This document shows positions 32,482 to 40,606 of a stretch of 63,552 bases of DNA, piece after piece. Position numbers and translations under genes: made by a program. The notes beneath the pieces are model-generated. The model saw only the letters and a program-made list of their open reading frames with translations. It had not been told where the DNA came from and did not search any database. The stretch's first letter is position 1, and each line of letters opens with the position of its first letter. This stretch comes from a virus: positions 1 through 63,552 of IMG/VR virus record IMGVR_UViG_3300050343_000084; one strand, written 5' to 3'.

Positions 32482-33061
32482 ACTAAAAAAGACAAGTAAA
32501 GAACTCGGGCTTCGCGTGTTCAACTTCGGTATACCTGCATATAAATCTGCAAGTGGTAAGTTGACATGCCCGATGGCTGACGAATGCGTTAAATTTTGTT
32601 ATGCCAAGAAAGGAGCCTACATCTGGTCTAATGTAAAACCGGCGTTTGAGAAGCGTTATCAGCTAACAAAGACTGACAACTTTGTTGAGGCTATGAACGC
32701 TGAAATACGTAAGAAGAAACCTGATTACGTCAGAGTCCATGATAGCGGAGATTACTACTCACCCGCATATCTAAAAAAGTGGATCGAAGTTGCTATACAC
32801 AACCCAAGCGTACGGTTTTACAGTTATACCAATATGATAGATATGGTGTTAAAGACCTCATTGCCAAGTAATTACGATATAATATTTAGTGATTCAGGCA
32901 AACAAAAGCATATGATAAATGAAAGAAAACATAGACACACAAAAATCTTTTCTACTAATAGCGATCTTGTATCTAACGGTTATGTGGATGCTTCTAGTAT
33001 TGATCTGATGGCAACAAAGTGGTTCAGTAAAAACCACAAAGTGGGATTAGTATTCCATTAA
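32456..33061 (+). CDS. Gp88-like protein with Cys cluster
   Basis: A 201-residue protein with the ATG at 32456 preferred to a TTG at 32447. It has the pattern LTCPMADECVKFCYAKKGAY: Cys residues in C-x6-C-x3-C order followed by YAKKG, then VRVHDSGDYYSPAYLKKWIE and a Ser/Tyr core. This matches the phage Gp88-like family. The Cys spacing recalls an iron-sulfur or metal site, but no radical-SAM CxxxCxxC is exact. Biochemical function unknown. It is the last gene before promoter motif 9. Confidence 0.65.
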   Translation: MNLLTQNSKLKKTSKELGLRVFNFGIPAYKSASGKLTCPMADECVKFCYAKKGAYIWSNVKPAFEKRYQLTKTDNFVEAMNAEIRKKKPDYVRVHDSGDYYSPAYLKKWIEVAIHNPSVRFYSYTNMIDMVLKTSLPSNYDIIFSDSGKQKHMINERKHRHTKIFSTNSDLVSNGYVDASSIDLMATKWFSKNHKVGLVFH

Positions 33062-33063
33062 AA

Positions 33064-33103
33064 TTTACAAAGTTAACACGAAGTATAATCGATAATAAAT
33101 TAA
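33064..33103 (+). promoter_or_regulatory. Early promoter motif 9
   Basis: TTTACAAAGT at 33064, CACGAA at 33077, CGATAATAAATTAA at 33090, in 13-bp phase. It is 6 bases before the KTSC gene and should drive the ligase and repair genes. Confidence 0.7.
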
Positions 33104-33108
33104 AAACA

Positions 33109-33333
33109 ATGAGTAATATAATTGAAAAAGTCCTAGTAGACTCTGAGTGCATACACGATGCACAGTACAATAACGTAACCAAAAGACTAAGGTTATTTTA
33201 TAAAAACGGCGGTGTGTACAACTATGAGCGTGTACCATCTTTTTACTGGCACGGTTTATTTAATTCCCAATCTAAAGGTAAATTTATTAACAGCCACATC
33301 ATTGGCCAGTGGGAATATAATAAAGTAGGTTAA
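33109..33333 (+). CDS. KTSC-domain protein
   Basis: A 74-residue protein matching the KTSC pattern: ECIHDAQYNNVTKRLRLFYK, NGGVYNYERVPSFYWHGLFN and SQSKGKFINSHIIGQWEY. KTSC domains are short beta-rich modules, often near nucleic-acid enzymes in phages, with unproven function. Its stop overlaps the next start by 1 base. Confidence 0.7.
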   Translation: MSNIIEKVLVDSECIHDAQYNNVTKRLRLFYKNGGVYNYERVPSFYWHGLFNSQSKGKFINSHIIGQWEYNKVG

Positions 33334-33617
33334 TGACTGAAGATGAAATTGAACAGTTAGCGGTAAGAGTTGCTGACCTCGTTATGATCGGCTTAATTGA
33401 AAAGCAGAAAGAATGGGATCAGCAGTTCACCACTGACGTAAACCAAATGTTTGGCAATGGTTATATGGCAGCGCCAGACGATGAGCAACTACTATTAGCT
33501 GAATTAGCTAGACTAATGACGTTATTAACGGCTTATGAAGAAAACGAGCAGTATGAAAAAGCTGCAATAGTAAATAATAAAATACAAAAAATACAAAATA
33601 AATTAAGTAAATTATGA
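33333..33617 (+). CDS. Hypothetical helical protein, 94 residues
   Basis: Acidic helical protein with a C-terminal YEENEQYEKAAIVNNKIQKI that resembles the short UVR-type helical hairpin found in repair proteins. Located directly before DNA ligase (4-base overlap). The resemblance is weak, so the function is left open. Confidence 0.5.
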   Translation: MTEDEIEQLAVRVADLVMIGLIEKQKEWDQQFTTDVNQMFGNGYMAAPDDEQLLLAELARLMTLLTAYEENEQYEKAAIVNNKIQKIQNKLSKL

Positions 33618-34456
33618 TAAAACCAATGCTCGCATACAAAGTAGGCAAGAAAGAAGTCGACTGGTCCGAGAAAGTATTTATGCAACCTAAGCTTGACGGC
33701 GTACGCTGTGTAATATCTAAAGACGGCGCTTATTCGCGCACCGGTAAAGAGTGGCTTAATATCCATCACATTACCGCAAACCTCGAACCGTTCTTCGAAA
33801 CGTATCCTGATGTGGTACTCGATGGCGAATTGTACAACCACGAACTAAAAGATGACTTCGAAAAAATTATCTCACTTGTTCGTAAAACAAAGCCAACAGA
33901 AGGTGATCGAGTTGAGTCCGCTGGATATGTACAGTTTCATTGCTACGACTATATCCCGGGTCCTGCACTTCGCCGTGCTAAATTTTCTAGCCGAATTACA
34001 TGGCTTAAAAATGAACTGCCGGAAAGCTATTGTGTTAAATTTACTAACACATACCTAGTTGATAAATATGAAGAGGCTTTAAACATGCACAACGATGCTT
34101 TCTTAGCTAATGGCTACGAAGGTTCTATACTGCGTCTTGACAAACCGTACGAATGTAAACGTTCTTACAACCTTCAAAAGTTTAAAGACTTTCACGACAC
34201 CGAAGCTACTATTGTTGGCTACGAGGCGGGCAAAGGTAAATTTACTGGTCTAATCGGTAAGTTTCTTATGCAAGATGACGATGGCGTTGAGTTTGGCTGC
34301 CCTATCGGCAAAGGCTACAACTTTGATGATCGTCGCTACATTCTAAACAATGTGCATGACTATATCGGCAAGCGTGCTACGTTTACATACTTTGAACGTA
34401 CAAAAGCTGGTAGCTATCGTCATCCTCTGTATAAAACACTACGTAACTATGAGTAA
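33614..34456 (+). CDS. ATP-dependent DNA ligase
   Basis: A 280-residue ligase. Motif I QPKLDGVR (Lys26 would carry the AMP), RTGKEW just after, DGELYNH (motif III), ANGYEGSILR (motif IV) and QKFKDFHDTEATIVGYEAGK followed by the OB-fold segment KGKFTGLIGKF (motif V region). A compact two-domain phage enzyme that seals nicks during replication and recombination. It overlaps the following small gene by 8 bases. Confidence 0.9.
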   Translation: MIKPMLAYKVGKKEVDWSEKVFMQPKLDGVRCVISKDGAYSRTGKEWLNIHHITANLEPFFETYPDVVLDGELYNHELKDDFEKIISLVRKTKPTEGDRVESAGYVQFHCYDYIPGPALRRAKFSSRITWLKNELPESYCVKFTNTYLVDKYEEALNMHNDAFLANGYEGSILRLDKPYECKRSYNLQKFKDFHDTEATIVGYEAGKGKFTGLIGKFLMQDDDGVEFGCPIGKGYNFDDRRYILNNVHDYIGKRATFTYFERTKAGSYRHPLYKTLRNYE

Positions 34457-34556
34457 ACTAATATGGCAACTATACAACGAAAATATGATAAGCGAAGAAG
34501 TCGCTCACCTATTATTAGACAAACATTATAATAGAGTTAACAACAAAAGGTTTTAA
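34449..34556 (+). CDS. Small protein, 35 residues
   Basis: MSKLIWQLYNENMISEEVAH with a basic end. It sits between ligase and glycosylase and overlaps both (8 bases and 1 base), the pattern of coupled genes here. Unrecognised. Confidence 0.4.
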   Translation: MSKLIWQLYNENMISEEVAHLLLDKHYNRVNNKRF

Positions 34557-35059
34557 TGAATATATTTTATTTACACCCAGACCCAGCTAAAGCGGCTAGT
34601 TTCTTTTACGACAAGCATAAGGTTAAAATGATTCTGGAGTCGGCGCAAATGTTATGTACTGCACATCATGTATATAACAACGGTGACAATGTGCCATACA
34701 AAAAAGCACACCTTAATCATCCAAGTACTATATGGGTACGTGATAGTATACACCACTACAATTGGTTGTACGATCACATGCTTGCATTAGGTAAAGAGTA
34801 TACAGCTAGATACAATAAGCATCACCTTAGTATTGCTAAGTGTCGTGAAGCTTTAATGTACCCGCCTTCAGGTATGCCCGATAATGGATTTATCCAACCG
34901 CCTCAATGTATGCCTGACGAATACAAAGAGCTTAGTAGCTTAGCTGCGTATTGGAATTATTATGAACAAGAAAAACACACAGTAAAAAATAAAAATGAGC
35001 AAAAAATTATACGACCACATTATATCAACGAATTATGCGAACATTACGAAGAAAGTTAA
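34556..35059 (+). CDS. Pyrimidine-dimer DNA glycosylase-like protein
   Basis: A 167-residue protein beginning MNIFYLHPDPAKAASFFYDK with HKVKMILESAQMLCTAHHVY, the signature of the phage pyrimidine-dimer glycosylase / endonuclease V-like family (a conserved D-x-x-K-x-A start and K-M-x-L-E helix), followed by HPSTIWVRDSIHHYNWLYDH. It probably excises UV photoproducts or acts as a related base-excision enzyme. It groups with ligase, consistent with repair. Confidence 0.7.
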   Translation: MNIFYLHPDPAKAASFFYDKHKVKMILESAQMLCTAHHVYNNGDNVPYKKAHLNHPSTIWVRDSIHHYNWLYDHMLALGKEYTARYNKHHLSIAKCREALMYPPSGMPDNGFIQPPQCMPDEYKELSSLAAYWNYYEQEKHTVKNKNEQKIIRPHYINELCEHYEES

Positions 35060-35229
35060 AACATTTCAAAAGAAAAAGAAAACATCTAAGGTATCTTCAA
35101 AATAGTATATGGACATTAAAGTATGAAATACTTAATGATGCCCTTATATTAGAAATTAATGAAACCAAAATAAATTTGTTTCACAAATACCAGAAAAGAT
35201 ACAAGCTAATCACATTTATGCGACGATAG
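35035..35229 (+). CDS. Small basic protein, 64 residues
   Basis: MRTLRRKLKHFKRKRKHLRY then a helix; overlaps the previous gene by 25 bases. Its last codons lie within promoter motif 10. The very basic start suggests nucleic-acid binding, but the frame might be fortuitous. Confidence 0.4.
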   Translation: MRTLRRKLKHFKRKRKHLRYLQNSIWTLKYEILNDALILEINETKINLFHKYQKRYKLITFMRR

Positions 35230-35237
35230 CTAATATA
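35198..35237 (+). promoter_or_regulatory. Early promoter motif 10, upstream of the HTH-sigma operon
   Basis: GATACAAGCT at 35198 (TACAA and CT in phase), a degenerate CACATT at 35211 and CGATAGCTAATATA at 35224. It retains the 13-bp phase but not the full middle element. The 15-base TATGCGACGATAGCT here recurs exactly at 27753. The gene downstream starts at 35258. A weaker site in front of the sigma gene could give autoregulation. Confidence 0.5.
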
Positions 35238-35257
35238 TAATAAATAGTAAGAAGCTA

Positions 35258-35878
35258 ATGTCATACTACGACCGAAATACCAAATATCTAGAGCAGCATC
35301 GTATTATATACCGGCAAAATCCAACAACAGACGAACCAACGGAATCGTTTGACTGGGGCTGGTATTACGAGAGTGGCACACATCAATGCTATACACTCTT
35401 TAATTCGCGGGCTAAAATAAACACATATAAGAGCCTTAAATGGCATCTGTATGTATTATGGTATCTTAATCCTCAAATGGATCAAGAAGCATTCGCGGGG
35501 CTTGTTAAATACGTTTGTAATAAGCGCACAGGGTTTATAACATTCAATGTTTCGGATCAACTCAGGGAAAGCATGATATATGATGTTTCGTTAATGGAAT
35601 TAGATACACCGCCACCTAATAAATTACGTAAAGTTATATTCAAAGACTTCACGGGTTTAGACATGCGACAAAAGCTATCTATAGTAGGTAAGCTAGTCGG
35701 TAGATCTAAAATATCTGAAAGCGAAATATACGATGCGATGTTACTTATAAATGATAGTCAAATTAAAATAACGGTTGCAAGGCTTGCTGATGCACTTAAA
35801 TGTTCAACAAGAACTATATATCGCAATATGAGTAACGAACTTAAAAAAGAAAAAGAATTACTTAATCAACAACTATGA
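35258..35878 (+). CDS. Helix-turn-helix DNA-binding protein
   Basis: A 206-residue protein whose C-terminus holds a helix-turn-helix: ITVARLADALKCSTRTIYRN, with the typical spacing A-x-x-L-x-x-S-x-x-T. The N-terminal ~110 residues are Tyr/Trp-rich (SFDWGWYYESGTHQCYTLFN) without a recognised domain. It overlaps the sigma gene by 4 bases, so the two are coupled. It is likely a regulator or sigma/anti-sigma-type partner of phage transcription. Confidence 0.65.
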   Translation: MSYYDRNTKYLEQHRIIYRQNPTTDEPTESFDWGWYYESGTHQCYTLFNSRAKINTYKSLKWHLYVLWYLNPQMDQEAFAGLVKYVCNKRTGFITFNVSDQLRESMIYDVSLMELDTPPPNKLRKVIFKDFTGLDMRQKLSIVGKLVGRSKISESEIYDAMLLINDSQIKITVARLADALKCSTRTIYRNMSNELKKEKELLNQQL

Positions 35879-36627
35879 AAAAGTACAATGTACAAAACTA
35901 TATAAGGTATAAGGAAGATCTTAAACGTTCTATGCCCGAAGATAAGTTTTATGATTACTACACAAGAGATGAGTTAATTGTAAAATTTTTACCGCTTGTT
36001 GAGAATTTAGCGCGCAAGTTCGCTACATCAGAACAAGCATCCGGAGTACTAAGTATTAACGATTTAATACAAGAAGGTAGCAAAGGTTTAACTCTTGCGG
36101 TAGATAAGTTAGAATGGGATAAGCTTATTGACTCTGAAGATATTGAAAAAACTTTAAAAAGTTTCTTTAGTAAAAGAATTAAAGGAGCTATAAGACGTGC
36201 AATTGATATTAACCGCGGCGACATACGTATACCAGAACATAAGCTAACTGAAATACGTAAGAATCCTAAAGATGAAAAAATTGTTACAATGTTTTTTAAT
36301 TCTATATTTTCCAGTATAGACGCTAATTATAATACAGATGAAGAAAATCCATTGTTTCAAATACCAGATGAATCTGAACCATATAATATTAATTTACTTA
36401 ATGCTTATTTGTTAAGTTTAATGAAACAACACTTAACAGGTATTGAATATGAAGTATTGAGATTATCATATGGTTTGGATTGCGATAAGCACTCTGCTAA
36501 TTATATAGCGGGTAAATTAAACATAAATGTAAACACTGCAAACGTACGTGTTTCACAGATAAAAAGAGAAGCTATAAATAAACTTATCGCTAACACTGAC
36601 GCAAACCAAGTGATTGATTATCTGTAA
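35875..36627 (+). CDS. Phage RNA polymerase sigma factor
   Basis: A 250-residue sigma70-family protein. Region 2 spans about 31-112, including LVENLARKFA and the core-binding INDLIQEGSKGLTLAVDKLE; region 2.4/3.0 has KGAIRRAIDINRGDIRIPEH, close to primary-sigma IRIP-H; region 4 is at about 195-245 with TGIEYEVLRLSYGLDC and the HTH SANYIAGKLNINVNTANVRV. Region 1 is missing. It should redirect host RNA polymerase to phage promoters; the ten-copy tripartite motif is the natural target. Translated with the HTH gene upstream. Confidence 0.82.
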   Translation: MKKYNVQNYIRYKEDLKRSMPEDKFYDYYTRDELIVKFLPLVENLARKFATSEQASGVLSINDLIQEGSKGLTLAVDKLEWDKLIDSEDIEKTLKSFFSKRIKGAIRRAIDINRGDIRIPEHKLTEIRKNPKDEKIVTMFFNSIFSSIDANYNTDEENPLFQIPDESEPYNINLLNAYLLSLMKQHLTGIEYEVLRLSYGLDCDKHSANYIAGKLNINVNTANVRVSQIKREAINKLIANTDANQVIDYL

Positions 36628-36690
36628 GTTATGAACTTAAATGCAATTAAAAATGTGTAATTATATTAATATACCAAATAAGAAAACCCT

Positions 36691-37227
36691 ATGACCATAA
36701 ATGACAAACTGGCAACGATCCAGACAAAATTTAAATCTAAAAAATCAAGGTTTAATTCATTCGGCAAATACTACTTCAGATCAGCCGAAGACATTCTCGA
36801 AGCAACAAAACCCTTTCTATTAGAGTTAGGAGTTAGCGTAACAATCAATGAGAAATTAACTAGCATTGAGCAATTACCTATTATGGAAACTACAGCTACA
36901 ATTTCTGATGGCGAAAATGCTATACACGCTACGGCTATTGTTGGTGTTGACCTTAATCAAAAAGGTATGCAAACACCTCAGCAGTTTGGTAGTGCGTCGA
37001 GTTATGGAAAGAAGTATGCGTTAGGTAATTTATTCCTAATAGATGACACTCAAGATAGCGATGCTACTAATAACCACGGTAAAGGTGCGAGTGCAACATT
37101 AACATCAACGAAAGATCCAGCATTTGCTAAAGCAAAGGATTATGTGCAAAAAGGCGGAAAGCTTGATGCAATTAAAAAGAAGTACAAATTAAGCGCTGAA
37201 GTTGAAAAAGCGTTAACAACACTATAA
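36691..37227 (+). CDS. ERF-family single-strand annealing protein
   Basis: A 178-residue protein with the ERF signature: a start KLATIQTKFKSKKSRFNSFG then YYFRSAEDILEATKPFLLEL, and the conserved PQQFGSASSYGKKYALGNLF around residues 91-112. ERF proteins anneal complementary strands in phage recombination. A C-terminal helical extension (SAEVEKALTTL) follows. Coupled (1-base overlap) to the exonuclease, forming a two-gene recombination system. Confidence 0.85.
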   Translation: MTINDKLATIQTKFKSKKSRFNSFGKYYFRSAEDILEATKPFLLELGVSVTINEKLTSIEQLPIMETTATISDGENAIHATAIVGVDLNQKGMQTPQQFGSASSYGKKYALGNLFLIDDTQDSDATNNHGKGASATLTSTKDPAFAKAKDYVQKGGKLDAIKKKYKLSAEVEKALTTL

Positions 37228-37958
37228 TGAAAAACAAAGCAGCTATTGAAAAGCTGAGGGACGATGAAAACTACTACGGCAAGTTTGGTAAACAATACTT
37301 GTCTAATAGTGATATTGGAACTTTGCTTACAAATCCTTTAGCGCTTGGTACACCACTAAAACCGTCAGCCGCATTTTTGGTTGGCGGTTACTTTCACACT
37401 GCAATACTTGAGCCCGATAAGCTTAAGAAGTATAAGATAGTTGAAAGTTCTACGCGGAATACTAAAGCGTATAAAGAGATCTCAGGCGGTGAGCTGTGTC
37501 TTCTACAAAAAGAAGTAGATCAAATTGAACTAATGACAGACAAAATGTTAGAGAACGATGTCTGCCGTGGTTTAATACGAGGTACTAAAGTAGATTACGA
37601 ACAGCCTGCGATTACAGAGTTAGAAGGTTTGCAATGGAAAGGCAAAGCGGATATTGTTAATCACGAAGAAGGTTTAATAATTGATTTAAAAACCACGGGT
37701 GATATAACAAAATTTCGCAGCTCAGCATGGCGATACAATTACGACTCACAAGCTTACATTTATAGTAAACTATTTGGTTATGAAATGTTGTTTATAGTAA
37801 TAGACAAAACAACACATCAAATAGGAATATTTGATTGCTCACCTGAATTTTATCAGCGTGGTGCGGACAAAGTTCAACAAGCGGCGGAACAATATAAATT
37901 GTTTTACCAAAACCCGGATTTCGATCCAAACAATTATTTTATTAACAAAACCCTTTAA
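37227..37958 (+). CDS. PDDEXK exonuclease (RecB/exonuclease VIII-like)
   Basis: A 243-residue nuclease: YLSNSDIGTLLTNPLALGTP at the start, then GGYFHTAILEPDKL with the conserved His, and the catalytic core GLQWKGKADIV ... GLIIDLKTTGD followed by YDSQAYIYSKLFG. The D-x(n)-DLK arrangement and the downstream Q-x-x-x-Y motif are those of RecB-like exonucleases. It should resect DNA ends for the ERF annealase. Confidence 0.82.
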   Translation: MKNKAAIEKLRDDENYYGKFGKQYLSNSDIGTLLTNPLALGTPLKPSAAFLVGGYFHTAILEPDKLKKYKIVESSTRNTKAYKEISGGELCLLQKEVDQIELMTDKMLENDVCRGLIRGTKVDYEQPAITELEGLQWKGKADIVNHEEGLIIDLKTTGDITKFRSSAWRYNYDSQAYIYSKLFGYEMLFIVIDKTTHQIGIFDCSPEFYQRGADKVQQAAEQYKLFYQNPDFDPNNYFINKTL

Positions 37959-37961
37959 ACA

Positions 37962-38141
37962 ATGGCAAGAACCAGAAAAAACCAAACAAAAGTATGTACA
38001 GTAACAGGAATGGAAACAAGTGTAGATAACTTCTATGCTAACCAGAACCATGTAAAAGCCGTAGACAACTTAAGGCGGAATAGCGGCGCAACTAAAGATC
38101 AGTTGCAAAGAATGTTTAATCAGTTAAATCAATATGCGTAA
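37962..38141 (+). CDS. Small basic protein, 59 residues
   Basis: MARTRKNQTKVCTVTGMETS followed by VDNFYANQNHVKAVDNLRRN. Basic protein with an N-terminal KVCTVTG resembling half of a zinc knuckle. Similar small proteins sit beside phage recombination genes. The stop overlaps the SSB-like start (TAATG). Confidence 0.55.
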   Translation: MARTRKNQTKVCTVTGMETSVDNFYANQNHVKAVDNLRRNSGATKDQLQRMFNQLNQYA

Positions 38142-38455
38142 TGGCAAGTATAATTAAAACGAGTATCAATTTATCGGAAATCCCGGCGGATAAAATCATT
38201 ACTGGTAAGAAAGGTAAGTATTTACCTATTACAATTACTATAAATGACGAAACAGATCAGTTTGGGAATCAAGGCCCGGTAGTTGTAGCGCAATCAAAAG
38301 AAGAGCGCGAGGCTAAACAAAAGAAAACTTACTTAGGTAATGTTCAAGTTGTTTGGACTAACGGCGACAATGTTGCCGCAGCCCCAAGACAAGACCAACC
38401 AATGCAAGCTGCTCCAGTGGGGCAAGCGGCGCCTGAAGTTGATCTGCCTTTCTAA
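38141..38455 (+). CDS. SSB-like single-stranded DNA-binding protein
   Basis: A 104-residue protein with a beta-rich basic body (KIITGKKGKYLPITITINDE, TYLGNVQVVWTNG) and a flexible Pro/Ala/Gln tail ending in EVDLPF, the acidic C-terminal tip typical of SSB proteins, which recruits partners. Its place between the recombination and primase-helicase genes supports the call. It is shorter than bacterial SSB. Confidence 0.68.
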   Translation: MASIIKTSINLSEIPADKIITGKKGKYLPITITINDETDQFGNQGPVVVAQSKEEREAKQKKTYLGNVQVVWTNGDNVAAAPRQDQPMQAAPVGQAAPEVDLPF

Positions 38456-38544
38456 TGCAGCAATGCGAAATATGTAATGAGGAAATGTCGCAGGAGGAAC
38501 ACGACTTCTGCGATATATGCCCTAAATGTAGAGAGGAATGGTAG
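38455..38544 (+). CDS. Mini zinc-finger protein, 29 residues
   Basis: MQQCEICNEEMSQEEHDFCD then ICPKCREEW: two or three CxxC pairs with a His, enough to hold a zinc ion. The start overlaps the SSB stop. Very short, but the dense Cys pattern and coupling make it credible. Confidence 0.5.
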   Translation: MQQCEICNEEMSQEEHDFCDICPKCREEW

Positions 38545-38609
38545 ATGAAAACGATTACATTAGTATCAACACAGACAACGATGGTAATGTAACATTAATA
38601 GAAGATTAA
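38538..38609 (+). CDS. Very short acidic ORF, 23 residues
   Basis: MVDENDYISINTDNDGNVTL plus IED; it overlaps the mini zinc-finger gene and ends 9 bases before the primase-helicase start. It may be a real acidic micro-protein or only a leader for translation of the next gene. Low certainty. Confidence 0.25.
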   Translation: MVDENDYISINTDNDGNVTLIED

Positions 38610-38618
38610 TTAAATTAA

Positions 38619-40328
38619 ATGCAGACAACAGAGATCAATGGATTTGTTATTGACGAGTTCAATATACATAAGCTTGAAGAGGGCAAGGCACAGGGTATAT
38701 GTCCTGTGTGCTCCCACGATAGAAAACCCAAGAATCAAAAAGCAAAATGTGCTTCTTACGATTGGGAACGGGGTCTCGGTACTTGTCATAATTGTAATAA
38801 ATCATTTCAACTACATACGTATCAGCGCAAAGGCAAAGCCGAAAAGGTTTACGTTAAGCCGGAGCCAGTTGCTATACACAAGCCAGGTACAAAAGTAGAA
38901 GAGTGGTTTAAAACTCGTGGTATATCTCAGGAAACCCTTGCTGATCTTAAAATTAGCGAGGGCCCTGAATATATGCCTCAGACCGGTAAATCCGAGAATG
39001 TAATAAAGTTCAATTATTTTATGGGCGGCGAATTAACTAATGTTAAATACCGTGATGGAAGAAAGAACTTTAAATTATATAAGGGTGCTGAAAAGGTATT
39101 CTACAATATAGATAGCATTGTAGGTTGGGAGTATTGTATTATTGTTGAAGGTGAAATGGACGTATTAGCGTTGCATGAAGCTGGTATAACAAATGCAATA
39201 TCTGTTCCTAACGGTGCAACACTTAATACTAACAACTTAGATTATTTAGACAATTGTATAGATTATTTCGAAGACAAAGAGAAGGTTATATTGGCCGTAG
39301 ATTCAGACGAAGCTGGCCAAGCTTTGCAGACAGAGTTAATACGTAGATTAGGTTCAGAAGTATGTTACTTAGCTACATTTGACGATTGCAAAGACGCTAA
39401 TGAATATTTATTAAAATATGGAAAAGAAAAATTGGCAGAGCGTATTTCGCGAAGCAAGCCAGTACCGCTGGAGAATGTTACAACGTTCAGGGATATTGAA
39501 GACGAAGTTACCGACTTTGTTCGTAATGGCTTTAAACCAGGATTCCAAATTGGCTTACAAAATTTTGATGACATATTTTCGACTTACACTGGTCAATTTA
39601 TTACTGTCACTGGTATCCCTAGTTCCGGGAAGAGTGACTTTGTCGATCAGATGGTTGTTGGGTATAACGCTAATTACGGTTGGAAAACGGCATTCGCTTC
39701 GCCAGAAAATGTTCCAACATATTTACATGCTCATAAGCTAATGCGTAAAACTTGGCAAGGCATGCCGAGTAGAGATGATATTGGTACTGATCGATGGAAT
39801 CAAGTGGCGGATCATTGTAACACTAATTACTTTCATATAGATATGGAACGCTACACATTAGAATCTGTATTAAAGAAAGGTGCTGAGCTTGTTAAACGTA
39901 AAGGTATTAAATGTTTAGTTATAGATCCATATAATAAGGTTAGAGACGTTGATTGTAAAACAGAAGACGTTAATCGTTATACTATGGAGTACTTAACTAA
40001 GATTGAAATCTTTGCTAAGAAGTATGATGTGCTAGTTTTTATTGTAGCACACCCAACTAAGATGTACAAAGATGGCAATGGCAAAATTGAAGAGCCATCA
40101 ATGTATAATATTAAAGGTGGTGGCGAATGGTACGATGCTAGTTATCATGGGCTATTAGTCCACAGAGATTATGAAGCTAAAACTGTTAAAGCTAAAGTTC
40201 TTAAAGTTAAGTTTCAAAACTTAGGCGAGAATGGGGCTGAAGCTCATTTTAAATGGGAACCAAAGTCTGGTTGTTTTATTCCTCACGAGCAAGTTAATCT
40301 TGCTGGCGAGAAAATGCCCTGGGAATAA
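38619..40328 (+). CDS. Bifunctional DNA primase-helicase
   Basis: A 569-residue T7 gp4-like protein. N-terminal zinc-binding primase domain with CPVC (28-31) and CHNC (56-59); TOPRIM domain with EGEMD (177-181) and DSDEAG (228-233); C-terminal hexameric helicase with Walker A GIPSSGKS (332-339) and Walker B CLVIDPY (near 426), followed by an arginine-containing motor core (FIVAHPTKMYKDGNGKIEEP). It makes primers and unwinds DNA at the fork. There is no DNA polymerase gene beside it, in contrast to T7. The stop overlaps the next start by 1 base. Confidence 0.9.
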   Translation: MQTTEINGFVIDEFNIHKLEEGKAQGICPVCSHDRKPKNQKAKCASYDWERGLGTCHNCNKSFQLHTYQRKGKAEKVYVKPEPVAIHKPGTKVEEWFKTRGISQETLADLKISEGPEYMPQTGKSENVIKFNYFMGGELTNVKYRDGRKNFKLYKGAEKVFYNIDSIVGWEYCIIVEGEMDVLALHEAGITNAISVPNGATLNTNNLDYLDNCIDYFEDKEKVILAVDSDEAGQALQTELIRRLGSEVCYLATFDDCKDANEYLLKYGKEKLAERISRSKPVPLENVTTFRDIEDEVTDFVRNGFKPGFQIGLQNFDDIFSTYTGQFITVTGIPSSGKSDFVDQMVVGYNANYGWKTAFASPENVPTYLHAHKLMRKTWQGMPSRDDIGTDRWNQVADHCNTNYFHIDMERYTLESVLKKGAELVKRKGIKCLVIDPYNKVRDVDCKTEDVNRYTMEYLTKIEIFAKKYDVLVFIVAHPTKMYKDGNGKIEEPSMYNIKGGGEWYDASYHGLLVHRDYEAKTVKAKVLKVKFQNLGENGAEAHFKWEPKSGCFIPHEQVNLAGEKMPWE

Positions 40329-40606
40329 TGCCAAGTTTATATGGCAAACGGGTGAAACCAATGCCAAGTTATACGTATAATGAAGAGGAGTTTAAGTGGT
40401 ATAGCTTTTGTGTTAAAAACAATATAAGAATATCACCTTACGGTATACAAGGCGATACAGAGCATTGGCATATAGCAATTAGCTTAGGCCCTTACAAAAA
40501 ATGGGAAAAGCCACACTTGTCACCCAGCAAGTATTGTAGAAAAACAATTTGGCCAGAATACTATAAAATGTGTAAATACTATTATGAGAAATACAATAAT
40601 AAATAA
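40328..40606 (+). CDS. Conserved hypothetical protein, 92 residues
   Basis: Basic, aromatic-rich protein: YTYNEEEFKWYSFCVKNNIR, then GDTEHWHIAISLGPYKKWEK. Located between primase-helicase and the ThyA-family gene with overlaps at both ends (1 and 23 bases). Unrecognised. Confidence 0.5.
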   Translation: MPSLYGKRVKPMPSYTYNEEEFKWYSFCVKNNIRISPYGIQGDTEHWHIAISLGPYKKWEKPHLSPSKYCRKTIWPEYYKMCKYYYEKYNNK

